Part shown: positions 53,951-64,000 of the stretch, in pieces
Layout of the letters: each line of letters begins with the position of its first letter
Position numbering within the stretch: position 1 is the first letter of the stretch
Assembly (NCBI GenBank): GCA_026018925.1
Contig: JAKSZU010000011.1
Coordinates: 39,668,641-39,732,640, forward strand
Length of the DNA stretch: 64,000 nt
Source of the DNA: Tupaia tana
Lineage: Eukaryota > Chordata > Mammalia > Scandentia > Tupaiidae
Direction: 5' to 3'
Position numbers and translations under genes: made by a program
Notes under the pieces: generated by a model
What the model saw: only the letters and a program-made list of their open reading frames with translations
Told to the model about the DNA's origin: nothing
Databases searched by the model: none

Positions 53951-54045
53951 TCAGAGAGTCTTGTTCATGAAAAAAAAAAAAGATGTGAAAATAAATGTTA
54001 ATTCAAAATAACAAATTCTAAGAGTGTATGTTGCTAAGACTTTAC

Positions 54046-54054
54046 CATTGTGTG

Positions 54055-54087
<33 letters not shown>

Positions 54088-54088
54088 A
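54046..54088. repeat. (TG)n microsatellite
   Basis: About 43 bp, nearly pure. Confidence 0.95.
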
Positions 54089-54263
54089 TGATGATATAAT
54101 GTAAATGCATTTTCTTAATTTTGGTCATCCCAAAATAGACTTGGAGCAAGGATTTGGTCTTGGTTTCAAGTAATATATTAAGGATATGATTATGGAAAGT
54201 CTTCTGAAAGATTAGTTTGTGTAAGAACTATTCCAATGGCCTCTGAGGCAGAATTAAAATAGT

Positions 54264-54425
54264 GGCTCTCAAACTTTAGGATGCTTCAGAAATATCTGGA
54301 GGGCTTGCTATAGCAAGAACACTGGGACCCCATTTAGAACTTCTGATTTAGTATGTTTGCAATGGAGTTTGTATTTTCATACATTTCTTCTTGATCAGGA
54401 TATTTCTGGTCTAGGGACAGCATTG
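54264..54425 (+). mobile_element. MER5A-like hAT-Charlie fossil
   Basis: AGTGGCTCTCAAACTTTAGG, ATCTGGAGGGCTTGCTAT, 'CTGGGACCCCATTTAGAAC', TTCTGATTTAGTATG and TCTGGTCTAGGGACAG match the MER5A order well over nearly its full ~190 bp length. It is shared by placental mammals. Confidence 0.85.
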
Positions 54426-54429
54426 TGAA

Positions 54430-55445
54430 GACCATTGACTGTTATGAAAACCATTGCGGACAGAGATAATAGTAGAGGCCACATATGTATATATTAAAAT
54501 ATTTCCAAAGTCCTTATTCTTACCAAACTTATCAATTTCTCATGACTTTAGCCATTTATTTTATCAATAGTTAAATATAGGTGAGTTTTAGTGAGGCACA
54601 CACCTGGGAAGCCTTGCCCTGCCATTAACTAGTTATTAATGGAGTGACTAAATCCAGGAGTAATTAGAAAATATTTGACTACTACAATGTACTTTTTAAT
54701 TTAACTTATTGCAGAAGACTTGTGGCTACAAACTAAATGTCCATCTCTGATTTAAAAGAAACAGAGTACAAAGGTTGTATTCATTACACCAAAAATTTCC
54801 TCTTCAATAATTCATGTGATAGAATCTTTAGTTTCTTATCTATATTAGAGTTTGTAAGAAGTGAATGTATATTAATGATATGTGGGCATAAACCAAGAAT
54901 AACTATTTTGTGTTTGTAAATATTTGATAAATGTCCTCCAAGCATGAAATCAGAATTTTCTCTGCACAGAGCAAAATATTTTCATGAGGCTCATGGAGTT
55001 GGCATAAAAACCTGTCTTGTAAAACAGTTTGGCACAATAACTACAATACACCTTACTGCTTTTAATAAAGAACATTTTGTGGAGAAATCTTTTCACTCCA
55101 GTTCTTGCCTGGGTCCACACTACAGGTAAGAAAGCCATTTATGGAGGGACATTTTTAAAACAAAATGAATGTTTATACTTATGTGGGGAAAATAGTAACA
55201 AAGAAACGTATTTAACTGCAGGATGCTATTTGTTTCCACAGAATACACATGCAATTTTCTATTCCAAGTGCACTTTTAAATCTACATAAAAAGGGCACTT
55301 TATTTTCCAAGGGCTCTGAGTGTAGGAATGTAAACTGACTGAAGAGAGATGAACCCTACAACTGCATGTTCTCAGGGCCTTTAAAGTTGTCAGCATCAAA
55401 AAAACTAAGTAGATGATATCAACTAAGTAATCTGTTCATTTTATT
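54430..55445. other. unassigned single-copy DNA
   Basis: A weak MIR-like motif (CCCTGCCATTAACTAG) lies near 54,618. Nothing else recognised. Confidence 0.45.
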
Positions 55446-55523
55446 AAGTTGCCAGAAAAGTCCTGATGTACTTTTTGTATGGTATTCTATGCAAAAATGT
55501 CATGACTTTTCTAACAACCCAGT
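55446..55523. mobile_element. mariner-like MITE, copy 2
   Basis: About 78 bp. The left arm AGTTGCCAGAAAAGTCCTGA pairs with the right arm TCATGACTTTTCTAACAACC. TA dinucleotides adjoin both ends (TATTA... and ...GTAATA), as expected for Tc1/mariner target sites. It is too short to code for anything, so a transposase from elsewhere moved it. Confidence 0.75.
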
Positions 55524-55529
55524 AATATA

Positions 55530-56067
55530 TGATTTTAGAAGGTAAAGGTCTGAAATACCACATCTCTATTTTCACTATTTCATTATCTCAATAAAAATCA
55601 AGTAGGAACAAAAGATGGAAAATAAAATATTTGAGCAAGAATGCCCTCAATATAAATGTCTAGTCAGAAAAAAAAATTAAATACTTCTTCAGGCTCAACT
55701 TGTACATATGAAATGAAACTTTCCTTCCCACAATTATTTTTGAGATATCTTTGCCATTTCCACATTTTCTTTGTTATAAATCTGTTTTTATGTTTACATG
55801 ACTGAATTCTTCTATTTCTTTTTTTTCTGCTGAAACTCCATTTGTTTCACACACTTGTCATATTTCAGTTGGATGCTGTGCTTAAAACCTAGTTTCTTTA
55901 GGAGAAAAGCCTTTGTGATGTGCCATATCTTTTCTGGTATTACAGGGATTCATTTTAAGCCAAGTTTTTAAAAAACAGGTATATAGATCATTTCATTGGT
56001 TTGTCATTTAATGTTGAGAACTTACAGCCAGAAGATGGGGGGATATATAGAAGAATCTCTGATTTTT
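55530..56067. other. unassigned single-copy DNA
   Basis: Nothing recognised. Confidence 0.5.
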
Positions 56068-56316
56068 TTTTCATTTGAGATATTTTTGCTATAAGGTACA
56101 TGTGCTCTCTGGAGAGACAGAGACATAAAGTGAGATATCACACCCACACAGTGTTGGCCACGCAGCAATCCTTTCTCTTCCATTTACCTCTTGAGATTTT
56201 GGGCACACATGTTCATGCACCTGGTGTGTTTCAAGCTGCTGGGTCTGGGACTCAATCCATGGTTGACCATGTGGGAGTCCATCACCTTAATCACTATGTC
56301 ACCTCCTGCTGGCTCC
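56068..56316 (-). mobile_element. tRNA-derived SINE, type A, old, antisense
   Basis: GCTATAAGGTACATGTGCTC, shortened GA block, TTTTGGGCACACATG body, and head GACCATGTGGGAGTCCATC. Confidence 0.88.
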
Positions 56317-56374
56317 AGAAGTTGTGATTTTAACATGCAGAGTCATTTAACAATTCCTAATTTCCACACTGTCC

Positions 56375-56480
56375 CAGGTGCTGAAATGAGTCCTTCAACA
56401 TGTGTTATTTTATTCAATCCAGACAGCAACACTCTGAGGGTATGGTTGTCTCCACAGGGTATATTCATTAATATGTTCAT
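56375..56480 (-). mobile_element. MIR-like fragment, antisense (weak)
   Basis: 'ACATGTGTTATTTTATTCAA', 'CAGCAACACTCTGAGGGTA' follow the reversed MIR middle part. Confidence 0.45.
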
Positions 56481-56654
56481 ATGTGCTCAAACTGCCCCTT
56501 CTCTCAGAAACACTCTCTTTCCATATGCTCCTCTTCCAATGTCAGCCCTTCAGGCCTGACAAAAGGAAGCTTCAATTACAAAGCCCATTATAAATTTCTC
56601 CTTTTTAAATAAAATGTTATTCAGTGGAGACAAGCATAAGAAGTGATGAGCGTG

Positions 56655-56889
56655 GGACCAGCAGATGGTGTAATGGTTATATCACTGGACTCCCAAGTAG
56701 TCGACTACAGTTTGAGCCCTGGGTCTGGCAACTTAAACCTCATACCTGGCAGTTTAAAACTCACGCCAGCTACATGTGTGTGCATGCCCAAAATCCTGAG
56801 AGGAGGAAGGAGGAGAAGGGATTGCAACAAAGTCACCCCCTCTTGGGTGGTGCTTTATCACTTTCTGTCTTTCTGTTTTTCTATGTCTT

Positions 56890-56934
<45 letters not shown>
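56655..56934 (+). mobile_element. type A SINE with 41-A tail
   Basis: GGGACCAGCAGATGGTGTAA head, and a partial repeat of the post-B-box segment (CAACTTAAACCTCATACC then CAGTTTAAAACTCACGCC). The CT block is followed by a run of 41 As (56,894-56,934). Confidence 0.93.
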
Positions 56935-56936
<2 letters not shown>

Positions 56937-57009
56937 TGGCCAGTGTACCAGGTTTCAGGAACAACAGCCAATTTGGTTTAATCTTCAGTGGACAAGAACA
57001 AAGGAATTC

Positions 57010-57459
57010 CTTGGAGGGCATAAAATCAATGAAAATAGTTAGTGATAAGACAGTGTGGAACAGGGCGGGAGAAGAGAAGAATATGGAGAGGATTAGCAAG
57101 AGAACAAATAGAGAGGCATGACATTTGTGGGATTCAGATATGGTTTATTACCTGTTGATGATGACGTGTATATTATTCTCAACTGGACTGGTCTGAGAAG
57201 TATTTCATATTGAATAAAGTCTTTTTATAAGCAAAATGATAAATAGTGATTGAATGTTTAAAAAAATAATTGGAATAATAATAATCTTAAAAAAATGAAA
57301 AGCTATTGGATCATGATGATGGGGATTTTAATGTCTTTGTATTGACTGATATGAATGGTATTCCTTCTGGAAAAAGAAATGTAATACGCTGTAAAGTTAT
57401 GTGTGATTCAATGTAATATAAACAAAATTATGATAATAATAAATTAATTAATTAAAAAA
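57010..57459 (+). mobile_element. younger L1 3' end, 5'-truncated
   Basis: AGCAAGAGAACAAATAGAGAG, TACCTGTTGATGATGACG, TGGTCTGAGAAGTATTTC, GGAAAAAGAAATGTAATACG and an A/T-rich end, the same order as at 38,935. Imperfect duplication AAGAACAAAGGAATTC (56,994-57,009) and AAGAACAAAGGGATTTC (57,460-57,476). Confidence 0.88.
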
Positions 57460-57476
57460 AAGAACAAAGGGATTTC

Positions 57477-58749
57477 ATAGCCAGACCACTTGTATACCAG
57501 AAATTGGGGATAAATGTTTTTTGAGACAAATCTGAACATTTGTGGTTCTTCTTTGATCATTTTCCCATCTTGTTTACTCATGATAGAATGATAAAATCTA
57601 ACTATTTGAATTGAACAATACTTACAGTTTAGGTTAGGTGGTAGGGAGTCTTATGATAGCAAAAGCCAGGATAAGAGTCATTCGATTTGAAGAAAAGTTT
57701 AAATTAAGTGTTAGTGAACTGAGAAAAGGTAGTCACATAATATTAGTGATTCAGTGGGCTTATAACTTTTAAATGCTATCAAAATTTTGCTCAGTGTTAT
57801 TCAAAATCATTAGTCAAGCAAATACAATTTTAAGGACCTGGGGGAGAAAAGCACCATCATTATGGGACATTATTCATATGTAAGTGTCCGCAGTGTTTCT
57901 TCTTCTTTGGCCTCTAGCGTGAGCTCAGTTTGTTCATTCAACTCTTACACTTTTAATTTTTCACTCCTGTCTGGAAGTTTTCCATCTTCTCCAAACTGTG
58001 TCTTTTCATTTTTTCTTTTCTTTTTTTTTTTTTTTTTTTAATGAAGGGGAAATGAAACACTAGAAAAACAAAATTTCTGTAGAGTAGGAGAAAAAAAGGA
58101 AGAATAGAAAAATAATTGTGTGGGCTAGGGCTGTTTTTTTGTTTGATGTTTTTGTTTTTATTTCTTGAGAAATACTAAGGGAAAGAAGTGCCTGGAAAGT
58201 TGCACAAATGAATGACGTAAATGTAAAAGTAATGAGGTTTTTTTTTTTCTTTTTTCAAAAAATGAGGATTATATCCCCTGCTCTGTGTTTGAAAAACACA
58301 TGCAAATGAGTTGTTTTGGTTTTTGTTTTATGTTAATATATGCTTTAATGCTTTAATGTTTTCTTTCAACCTCAGCAGTATTTTGAGCCTCGACTATAGG
58401 GGACATGTTTTCCACAGAATCGTATGTTTATTTTCTTTCCCCAGATGTTTCATATCAAATATATAACCTTACTTACAGACCTTGCCACTGAGAATGGGAA
58501 CTTAATAGTAGAACTGAGGACTTCCAAAAGAGATATCTATAAAAAGAATGGGGGCAACTTGCAGTAGTTTTATTTACTGGAAGAGTGAATTAACTGTCGA
58601 CATTTAGGAAACCGTAGAATTTATTTTTCCAGAAGTTCATATATATTGGTAGAATCCTTGGTCATTGAAAACTAAGTAAAACTGTAGTATTACTGAGAGC
58701 ATGTTCAGTGGTCAGAATACTTATGATTGATTTAATAAAATTAAGATTG
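57477..58749. other. unassigned single-copy DNA
   Basis: T runs near 58,021-58,039 and 58,232-58,241. Nothing else recognised. Confidence 0.5.
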
Positions 58750-60450
58750 CGTATATCAGAGAAGGAGGAGCAACAGGAATACCCTGGAATACTAGAGTTA
58801 GAAGGAACAATGGGCCGCTCTGCTTGAGTTCATCAGTGAGGATCCCCATCCAGTCTGCTCTGGGGAAAAAGGGCCTTCTAGCCTTCAAAAACCAATAGCT
58901 GGTTCCTAAAATCCCACAGAAAGAAGGAGCTACAAGGAGACCCGGGACTCACAGAGCTAGAAAGGAGGAGCTGGTGGCCCACGTGTGCTGCCATCATTCT
59001 GCCCTTCACCCCTCCAGCAGGCAGGCCCAGGCCAAGCTGCTCAGCCTGCTGTGGGAGAGGAGGGACTCCTACTTTCTATCTGTCAGTGCAAACCCTATCC
59101 TCATTTGGAACAGTCAGGTTTGGGTATACAAGAACCAAATACCAAATGGAAGACTCTAGAGGAGTTCTTCACAGCTCCCTTGACAGTAATAGGAGAGAAA
59201 TTCCTTGTGAATACCTAAACCCTAGGCTCCTACTGTGGATTCCATACTCCCACCCACAGTAGAGGAGGGAAATTGGCACAGAACTCACACATAATAGAGA
59301 AGTGGAGGAACACACAGCTACCAAAACGTATTCCAAACAAATAGGGAGAAGCAAGTATACCGTGAGATGACTAAAATCAAAGCAGAGCCCCAAGAAATAA
59401 GAGAAAGTCAGGAAATACCTCTCCCTCAAAGAGTCATCACTCCTCACTAACTATGGATAAAATACCAGAAATCACAGAAATGTCAGAATAAGAATTCAGA
59501 ATATTCATTGTAACAATATGCAATAATATGCCAGAGAAAACAGAGAACCAATTGCAGGAGATAAGAAAGTCCTTCCATGACATGATGGAGGAACTCCATT
59601 AAGAGACTGAAAAAGAATCAAATAGAACTCCTGGAGATAAGGAATTCAAGGCAGGGAATCAAAACCTCCTTTGAAAGTATTAATAGCAGATTAGAACATG
59701 CAGAAGAAAGAGTCTCTGATTTCGAAGAAAAAACCTTTGATTGAGTCCAAGAAACTGAAAAGAAGAATAGCCATTAAAAAGGAGAAAGATATACAGGAAA
59801 TCCTGGACACTATTAAATGGCCAAATATTCACATAATAGGTCTAGATGAAGTAAACATCTTTTATAATATATTAACTGAAAACTTTCCAAATTTAGAGAG
59901 GCATGGGGACATCCAAATCCAGGAGATACAAAAGATAACAAGTAGATACAACATAAGAAGATCCTCTCCAAGGCATGTACTAGCCAAATTAGTAAATATC
60001 AAAGACAAAGAGAAAACTCTAAAAATGACAAGAGAGAAATGCCAAGTTAATTTCAAAGTTTACCTCCTTAGACTAACATCCAATCTCTCAAATAAAACAA
60101 TGCAAGCAAAGGAAGAATGGAAAGACATATTTAAAAACTCTGAAAGAAAAGCAATTTCAGTCAAGAGTACTATACCCAGCAAGATTTTCTTTCAAATGGG
60201 TAGGAGAAACAAAATCATTTCCAAATAAACAAATGCTGAAAGAATTCACCTAAGTGAAACCAGCTCTTCAGGAAATGCTTAAAGAGACTATTAAACCAAA
60301 GAAGCTACAGAGACACAACAGGTAGAAGTAGAAGAACCAAAAACACCTAGATAAAAAGGATAAGTCTACATATGTTGATAATAACACTGAATATTGGAAC
60401 TAAATTCAGATTCAACAGTTTTAGACACAAGCAGATTTAAATACAAACCC
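58750..60450 (+). mobile_element. younger L1 5' half (5'UTR plus ORF1), 3'-truncated
   Basis: A leader of about 700 bp with GGAGCTACAAGGAGACCCGG and other GC-richer stretches precedes ORF1. After ORF1 come inter-ORF sequence and only the first ORF2 codons (ITLNI-like near 60,388), then the L1 signal fades. Genomic L1 copies usually lack the 5' end, not the 3' end, so this one is unusual. Confidence 0.8.
59452..60228 (+). pseudogene. L1 ORF1 remnant with intact C-terminal domain frame
   Basis: The ATG at 59,452 opens MDKIPEITEMSE then a stop. EFRIF and RKSFHDMMEEL follow in the same alignment as the copy at 10,915. After frame changes near 59,600-59,700, a continuous 176-codon frame (59,698-60,228) runs through the RRM and C-terminal domains: WPNIHIIGL, ENFPNLERHGDIQIQEIQK, RRSSPRHVLAKLVNIKDKEK, then LRLTSNLSNKTMQAKEEWKD and IPSKIFFQMG. 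These match L1 ORF1p in order and spacing. Stops and shifts in the N-terminal part make it a pseudogene. The window contains no intact ORF2 partner. Confidence 0.88.
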
Positions 60451-60538
60451 ACCAATTATTTTATAGACAGTTGTCTCCCCAGGTTTCAACTTATGTTTTT
60501 ATTATAACTATTATTCATTTTATAGAACTACAAAATAG

Positions 60539-60690
60539 GGGCCAGCAGGTGGCATGGTGGTTAGGGGTACTGAACTCCCACTTGGCTGACTGCAGTTCAA
60601 GTCCCAGACCGGGCAGCTTGCTTTCTCACTTTCTCTCTCTCTCTGTCCATCTCTGGTCAAATCAAAATAAATTGATAAATAAATCAAATC
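60539..60690 (+). mobile_element. type B SINE
   Basis: GGGGCCAGCAGGTGGCATGG head, B box AGTTCAAGTCCC, GCAGCTTGCTTTCTCACTT junction, CT block, CTGTCCATCTCTGGTCAAAT and AAAT-like tail. Confidence 0.93.
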
Positions 60691-60929
60691 CAATCAAATA
60701 ATGTTTTAATAAAGAACTAGAAAATAAAGTAAAAAAAAGTCCAAAATATTACAACTGAGTCTTTCTTTGAACTGAATTTAAAAAAAATACTAAAAAAGCT
60801 AAAATCAAGAACTTTGTAAAGCCTATAAATCAATAATTCACTGGCTTAACATGTCTTCATTTTTAAATATCTCTTTCCAATTTTGTTTTATCTTTGCTTT
60901 TTTAGGGACTGATTTCTTTTTCTTTTCTT

Positions 60930-61200
60930 TTTTTTTTTTTTTTAAGTTTTTTTTGCTATAGGAAGTGTGCCCTTGCCAGAAAACAGAAAGTTAGAGAGAC
61001 AGAAAGTGAGAAATCATCTCCTGCGGGGGATGACCAATGCTACAGTCCTTTCTCCTCCATTCTTCTCTTGGGATTTTGGACACACACACACACACGCATA
61101 CACCCCTGACATGAGTTTTAAGCCACCAGGTCTGGTACTTGAATCATGGTTGACTACATGGGAATCCAGAGACATAATCATTATGCCATCTGCTGCCCTT
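60930..61200 (-). mobile_element. type A SINE, antisense
   Basis: T run, GCTATAGGAAGTGTGCCCTT, body with a CA expansion (61,081-61,095), and head GACTACATGGGAATCCAGAG. Confidence 0.9.
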
Positions 61201-61572
61201 GAGCACTTATTTCTTTATGCATGGTACACTGTATAAAGTCTTATAAGAGCTCACAGTGTGAGTAAAAATGTTCTTTTTCTCTCTCTTCTAATGAGCTATT
61301 GTTATGTACAATTTTACCTATCCCTAACTGAATCAATGATTGATATCCACAGTCTTTTCAGATTATAAACTCTTATCTCCCACAGTCTTCTACATGGAAA
61401 TTACAAATCCTTCTTTCATTGGCTATGTTAAGATTATCTTTGTTAATTTATGAGATTGTTGCCTTATTTTTAATCAATATGTTTTTCTTTAGAACTGTAC
61501 CTCACAGTAAATAATGTCATAGACAATTCAGTACAAACTTGCAAAATAACCCTGGAGCAAGTTTTAAATGTT
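61201..61572. other. unassigned single-copy DNA
   Basis: Nothing recognised. Confidence 0.5.
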
Positions 61573-61586
61573 CCAAAAATAATGTT

Positions 61587-62364
61587 TTTTTTTAAATTTA
61601 TTTATTTATACATTCAATTGCTATACATCATTTAGATTGTAAAGAGATTTTATCCAGTATGATACACATCTCAGTCCAGTTGAGAATACTATACACATCC
61701 TCATCAACAGATAACAAACCATATCTATGTCCCACAAATATCTTATCTCTCCTTATTTTTCCCCTAATTTCCCTTCTTGCACTCTTCCCCTCCAACACTC
61801 TCCTTCCACTTTGTCTCTAGTGTCCACAACAATTTTTAAAGCTTTTATGTCCTCCAGTCTTTCAATATCTACCATAGAGTACAGAAAGTCCATATGTGTT
61901 AAGTGGAGACATACAGTGTCTCTCTTTCATAGCCTGACTTGCTTCACTCAGCAACAAATCTTCCATATTTGCCCACTTTCTATTAAATTCCAGGGTCTTG
62001 TTTTTTTATGGCTGAATAGTATTCCATGGAGTATATGTGCCACAATTTTTCAATCCATTCATCCATTTGTGGACACTTGGTTGGTTCCCTATCTTAGCAT
62101 TCATGAGTAGTGCTGCAATAAATAGTTGTGCAAGAGCTTTTCTGACTGAGCATTATCCTGTCCTGGTAGATACACAGGAATTGCTGGATCATATGGCAGT
62201 TCTATTTGAAAGTCTTCAAGGAACCTCCATATTTTTCTTCACAGTGGCTGGTCCAATTTACATTTCCACCAACAATGTAGGAGTGTTCCCCTTTCACCAC
62301 ATCCCCTCCAGCACTTATCTTTTTTTTTTTTTTTCCCCATTCTGACTGGTGTTAGGTGATATCT
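61587..62364 (-). mobile_element. younger L1 3' end, antisense, 5'-truncated
   Basis: On the minus strand it reads [21 protein letters not shown], then frame-broken QPL, WRFLEDFQIELPYDPAIP, WIEKLWHIYSMEYYSAIKKQ (ORF2 C-terminal end) and a 3'UTR ending in an A/T-rich tail near 61,590. Both cysteines and the histidine of the C-terminal motif are visible. Target-site duplication CCAAAAATAATGTT (61,573-61,586) and CCAACATAATGTT (62,365-62,377). Confidence 0.9.
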
Positions 62365-62377
62365 CCAACATAATGTT

Positions 62378-62506
62378 AAATGTTGAAGGGGGTGAATATT
62401 TTTATGTCCTCAATTTGTTTATTATACACTATATACATTCTGTAACCTACAAAGATGTGTAATAATTATATGTAAATCATAAATTACAATAAATATTTTT
62501 AAAAAA
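62378..62506 (+). mobile_element. ancient L1 3' end
   Basis: 'GGGGGTGAATATTTTTATG', 'TATATGTAAATCATAAATTA' and CAATAAATATTTTTAAAAAA fit an L1M-age 3' terminus. Confidence 0.5.
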
Positions 62507-62549
62507 AGATTGTGTATAACATGTAATCCTAAAAGAGGTACATCTTATT

Positions 62550-62805
62550 CTATATACTTTCTTTTATTGCCAAAGGCTATATGTGCTCACCACAGGGACA
62601 AAAAGAGATGGGAAGAGGAAGAGAGAAAGTGTCCCTCAATGAGGTGTGGTCACATCACAATTCCTTCTCCATTTCTCTACCTGTCAGGATATTGAGCATG
62701 CATGCACATGAACCCAGAATGTCTTTCAAGCCACTGGAACTGGGAATCAAACCATTGTCAGCTATGTGTGATTTAGCTCCTTCAACCACTAGGCCATGGG
62801 CTATT
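62550..62805 (-). mobile_element. tRNA-derived SINE, type C, antisense
   Basis: TATTGCCAAAGGCTATATGT, GA block, GAGGTGTGGTCACATCAC body, and head CTATGTGTGATTTAGCTCC with CCACTAGGCCATGGGC. Confidence 0.87.
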
Positions 62806-63200
62806 GTTCTATGTACTGTTAATGCTACCATATACATGTAAGACTTCATTTAAATAGTTACATATAAGAAAAAATGTTATGCTTATATTCTTTGATGGGG
62901 TATGGAGTCTCTGTGCTTTGAATTGCAAATATTTGGGAATAAATTTGGCAGATAAGTGAATAGCTAAGTTAATAAACACTAATTTTCTATCGTTTTCTAA
63001 CAAAGTACATGGTGGTACTTGCTTGGGTTTTTAAGTGGTCCTTATGTAGACTACACTCTTGATCATGGAGATCCTAAAGAGCTGTCTGTGGCAGTAAAAG
63101 GAATGCTCTATTTGGTGTTATTAAGAGTGAAAATTCAGTAATGTTATCTCAGCTGTTTCATGTCTGAGGCCTGAAATTGTAAGTCTATGTTAGAACAAAC
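62806..63200. other. unassigned single-copy DNA
   Basis: Nothing recognised. Confidence 0.5.
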
Positions 63201-63220
63201 AGAATTCCCAAAATTGTTGG

Positions 63221-63478
63221 ACCAGCACATAGCGTAATAGTTACATTGCTGGACTCCCACATAGTTGACCGTAGTGTGAGTTCCAGATCCAGCGGCTTAA
63301 ACTCACGCCAGGCATGTTTGCGTGTGTACCCAAGATCCTGAGAGGAAAATGGAGGAGTAGAGATTTCAGTGCGGTCACCCCCCAGGTGTGATTTTTCGCT
63401 TTCTGTCTCTCTGTATCTTTTTGTCTTTCAAGCAAGTGCACACACCCTATAGCAAAAACCTCCCTTCAAAAAAAAAAT
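63221..63478 (+). mobile_element. type A SINE
   Basis: Near full length. The central C/G palindrome is reduced to CCCCCCAGG. It sits inside the first unit of a 29-bp tandem duplication (unit starts at 63,201 and 63,501). Confidence 0.93.
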
Positions 63479-63531
63479 TCAGACTTGTTGACTGACACAA
63501 AGAATTCTCAAAATTTTTGACTGACACAGAG

Positions 63532-64000
63532 TTCCTCGACAAGGAGGTATAAGAGAACTGAAGGTAGGAGGAGCCAGGCCTGTACTAAACTTCTTATGGA
63601 ATCACTGACTTGCCCTGGCAGGAGAGGGAAAATCAAGAGGTCTATTAATTTAGGAAGGCTGACTTCACTAGATAGTTCTTGAAAAACAAAAACAAAAACA
63701 AAAACAAAGACAAAAGCAAAACAAACTGGCATCTAAGTAAAGACTGTTGACGCCAAAGGAACTAATTTTTCATTTACTGACAAAAGTTGCCTTCACCCTT
63801 GTTTCAAAGACAGAGCAACATAGAAGTGGAGTTTCTCCCCTTTCCCTGGGGATTTACCCATAGCGTGGCCAATAGTGCACTCTGAACCTAGAATTGCTTT
63901 CTCTAGCTGTACAGGAATATGAGGCAACCATTGTCTTATATTTCTGTTAATGCTGCCTTTATAATGTTCCCCAATAAGTCCTGTTGCCTATGCTGTATCT
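63532..64000. other. unassigned DNA, LTR-like at low confidence
   Basis: An AAAAAC repeat lies at about 63,682-63,722. The last 150 bp (GGCCAATAG, then CAATAAGTCCTGTTGCC at the right edge) has a promoter/polyA layout that could be LTR, but both ends cannot be seen. Confidence 0.3.

Noticed and set aside
56624-57121. A 165-codon open frame
   Set aside because: It reads through a SINE, a 41-A tail (polylysine) and an L1 end. Not a gene.
61727-62345. Plus-strand open frames of 127 and 102 codons
   Set aside because: They are antisense shadows of the L1 ORF2 C-terminal region on the minus strand.
58750-62364. A single L1 with a twin-priming inversion (5' half on +, 3' half on -)
   Set aside because: The minus-strand piece has its A tail at the inner end (near 61,590) and its own target-site duplication, so the geometry does not fit one inverted insertion.

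Overview
The window reads as a gene-poor stretch of a placental-mammal nuclear genome. I found no convincing protein-coding exon, RNA gene or CpG island. It is AT-rich, rich in microsatellites, and filled with retroelements of several ages. The dominant elements are tRNA-derived SINEs with an internal RNA polymerase III promoter: an A box like TTAGCGTAATGG and a B box like GGTTCGAGTCC, then a body, a CT-rich stretch and a poly-A or AAAT tail. I use four local labels. Type A is young, about 260 bp, with a GC-rich 3' end (GGCGAGCGCACGCGCCCTAT). Type B is about 150 bp, with the head joined directly to the CT box. Type C is older and about 250 bp. Type D is older and has a different head and body. 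The young copies do not resemble, from memory, Alu, B1/B2/ID, carnivore SINEC, rabbit C, ruminant Bov-tA or armadillo DAS. With L1 as the partner LINE and one probable 7SL-derived monomer fossil, a Euarchontoglires host fits. A colugo (Dermoptera) with CYN-type SINEs is my best guess, held at about even odds and not provable from this sequence alone.

Layout. 1-9,450: single-copy DNA with scattered SINEs, one MIR and an antisense ancient L1 piece. 9,545-15,030: an ancient L1 carrying a hAT-type fossil and split by a younger L1 (10,509-14,165), which itself carries a SINE. 15,100-19,545: SINEs, a GATA microsatellite with a cruciform-forming palindrome, and a broken-up ancient L1. 19,560-31,470: mostly single-copy DNA with SINEs, MIRs and microsatellites, including two SINEs stacked in one target site (28,918-29,512). 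31,650-34,440: a nested SINE pair, the 7SL-like monomer and a 456-bp solo LTR with a 5-bp target duplication. 37,545-40,790: L1 pieces nested three deep. 41,300-53,190: SINEs, an ancient antisense L1 and several repeat-poor islands. 53,190-55,525: two short mariner-like inverted-repeat elements and a MER5A-like hAT fossil. 56,650-62,510: three L1 fragments of the same young lineage, one with a recognisable ORF1. 63,200-64,000: a last SINE and unassigned sequence.

The L1 copies are all dead (frameshifts, stops, an internal ORF2 deletion, 5' truncation). The SINE insertions show A-rich tails and 11-18 bp target-site duplications starting in A-rich sequence, as expected from L1 endonuclease and reverse transcriptase acting in trans. 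No operon-like or pathway-like gene set is present. The interest lies in the retroelement structures and in a few possible noncoding conserved islands.
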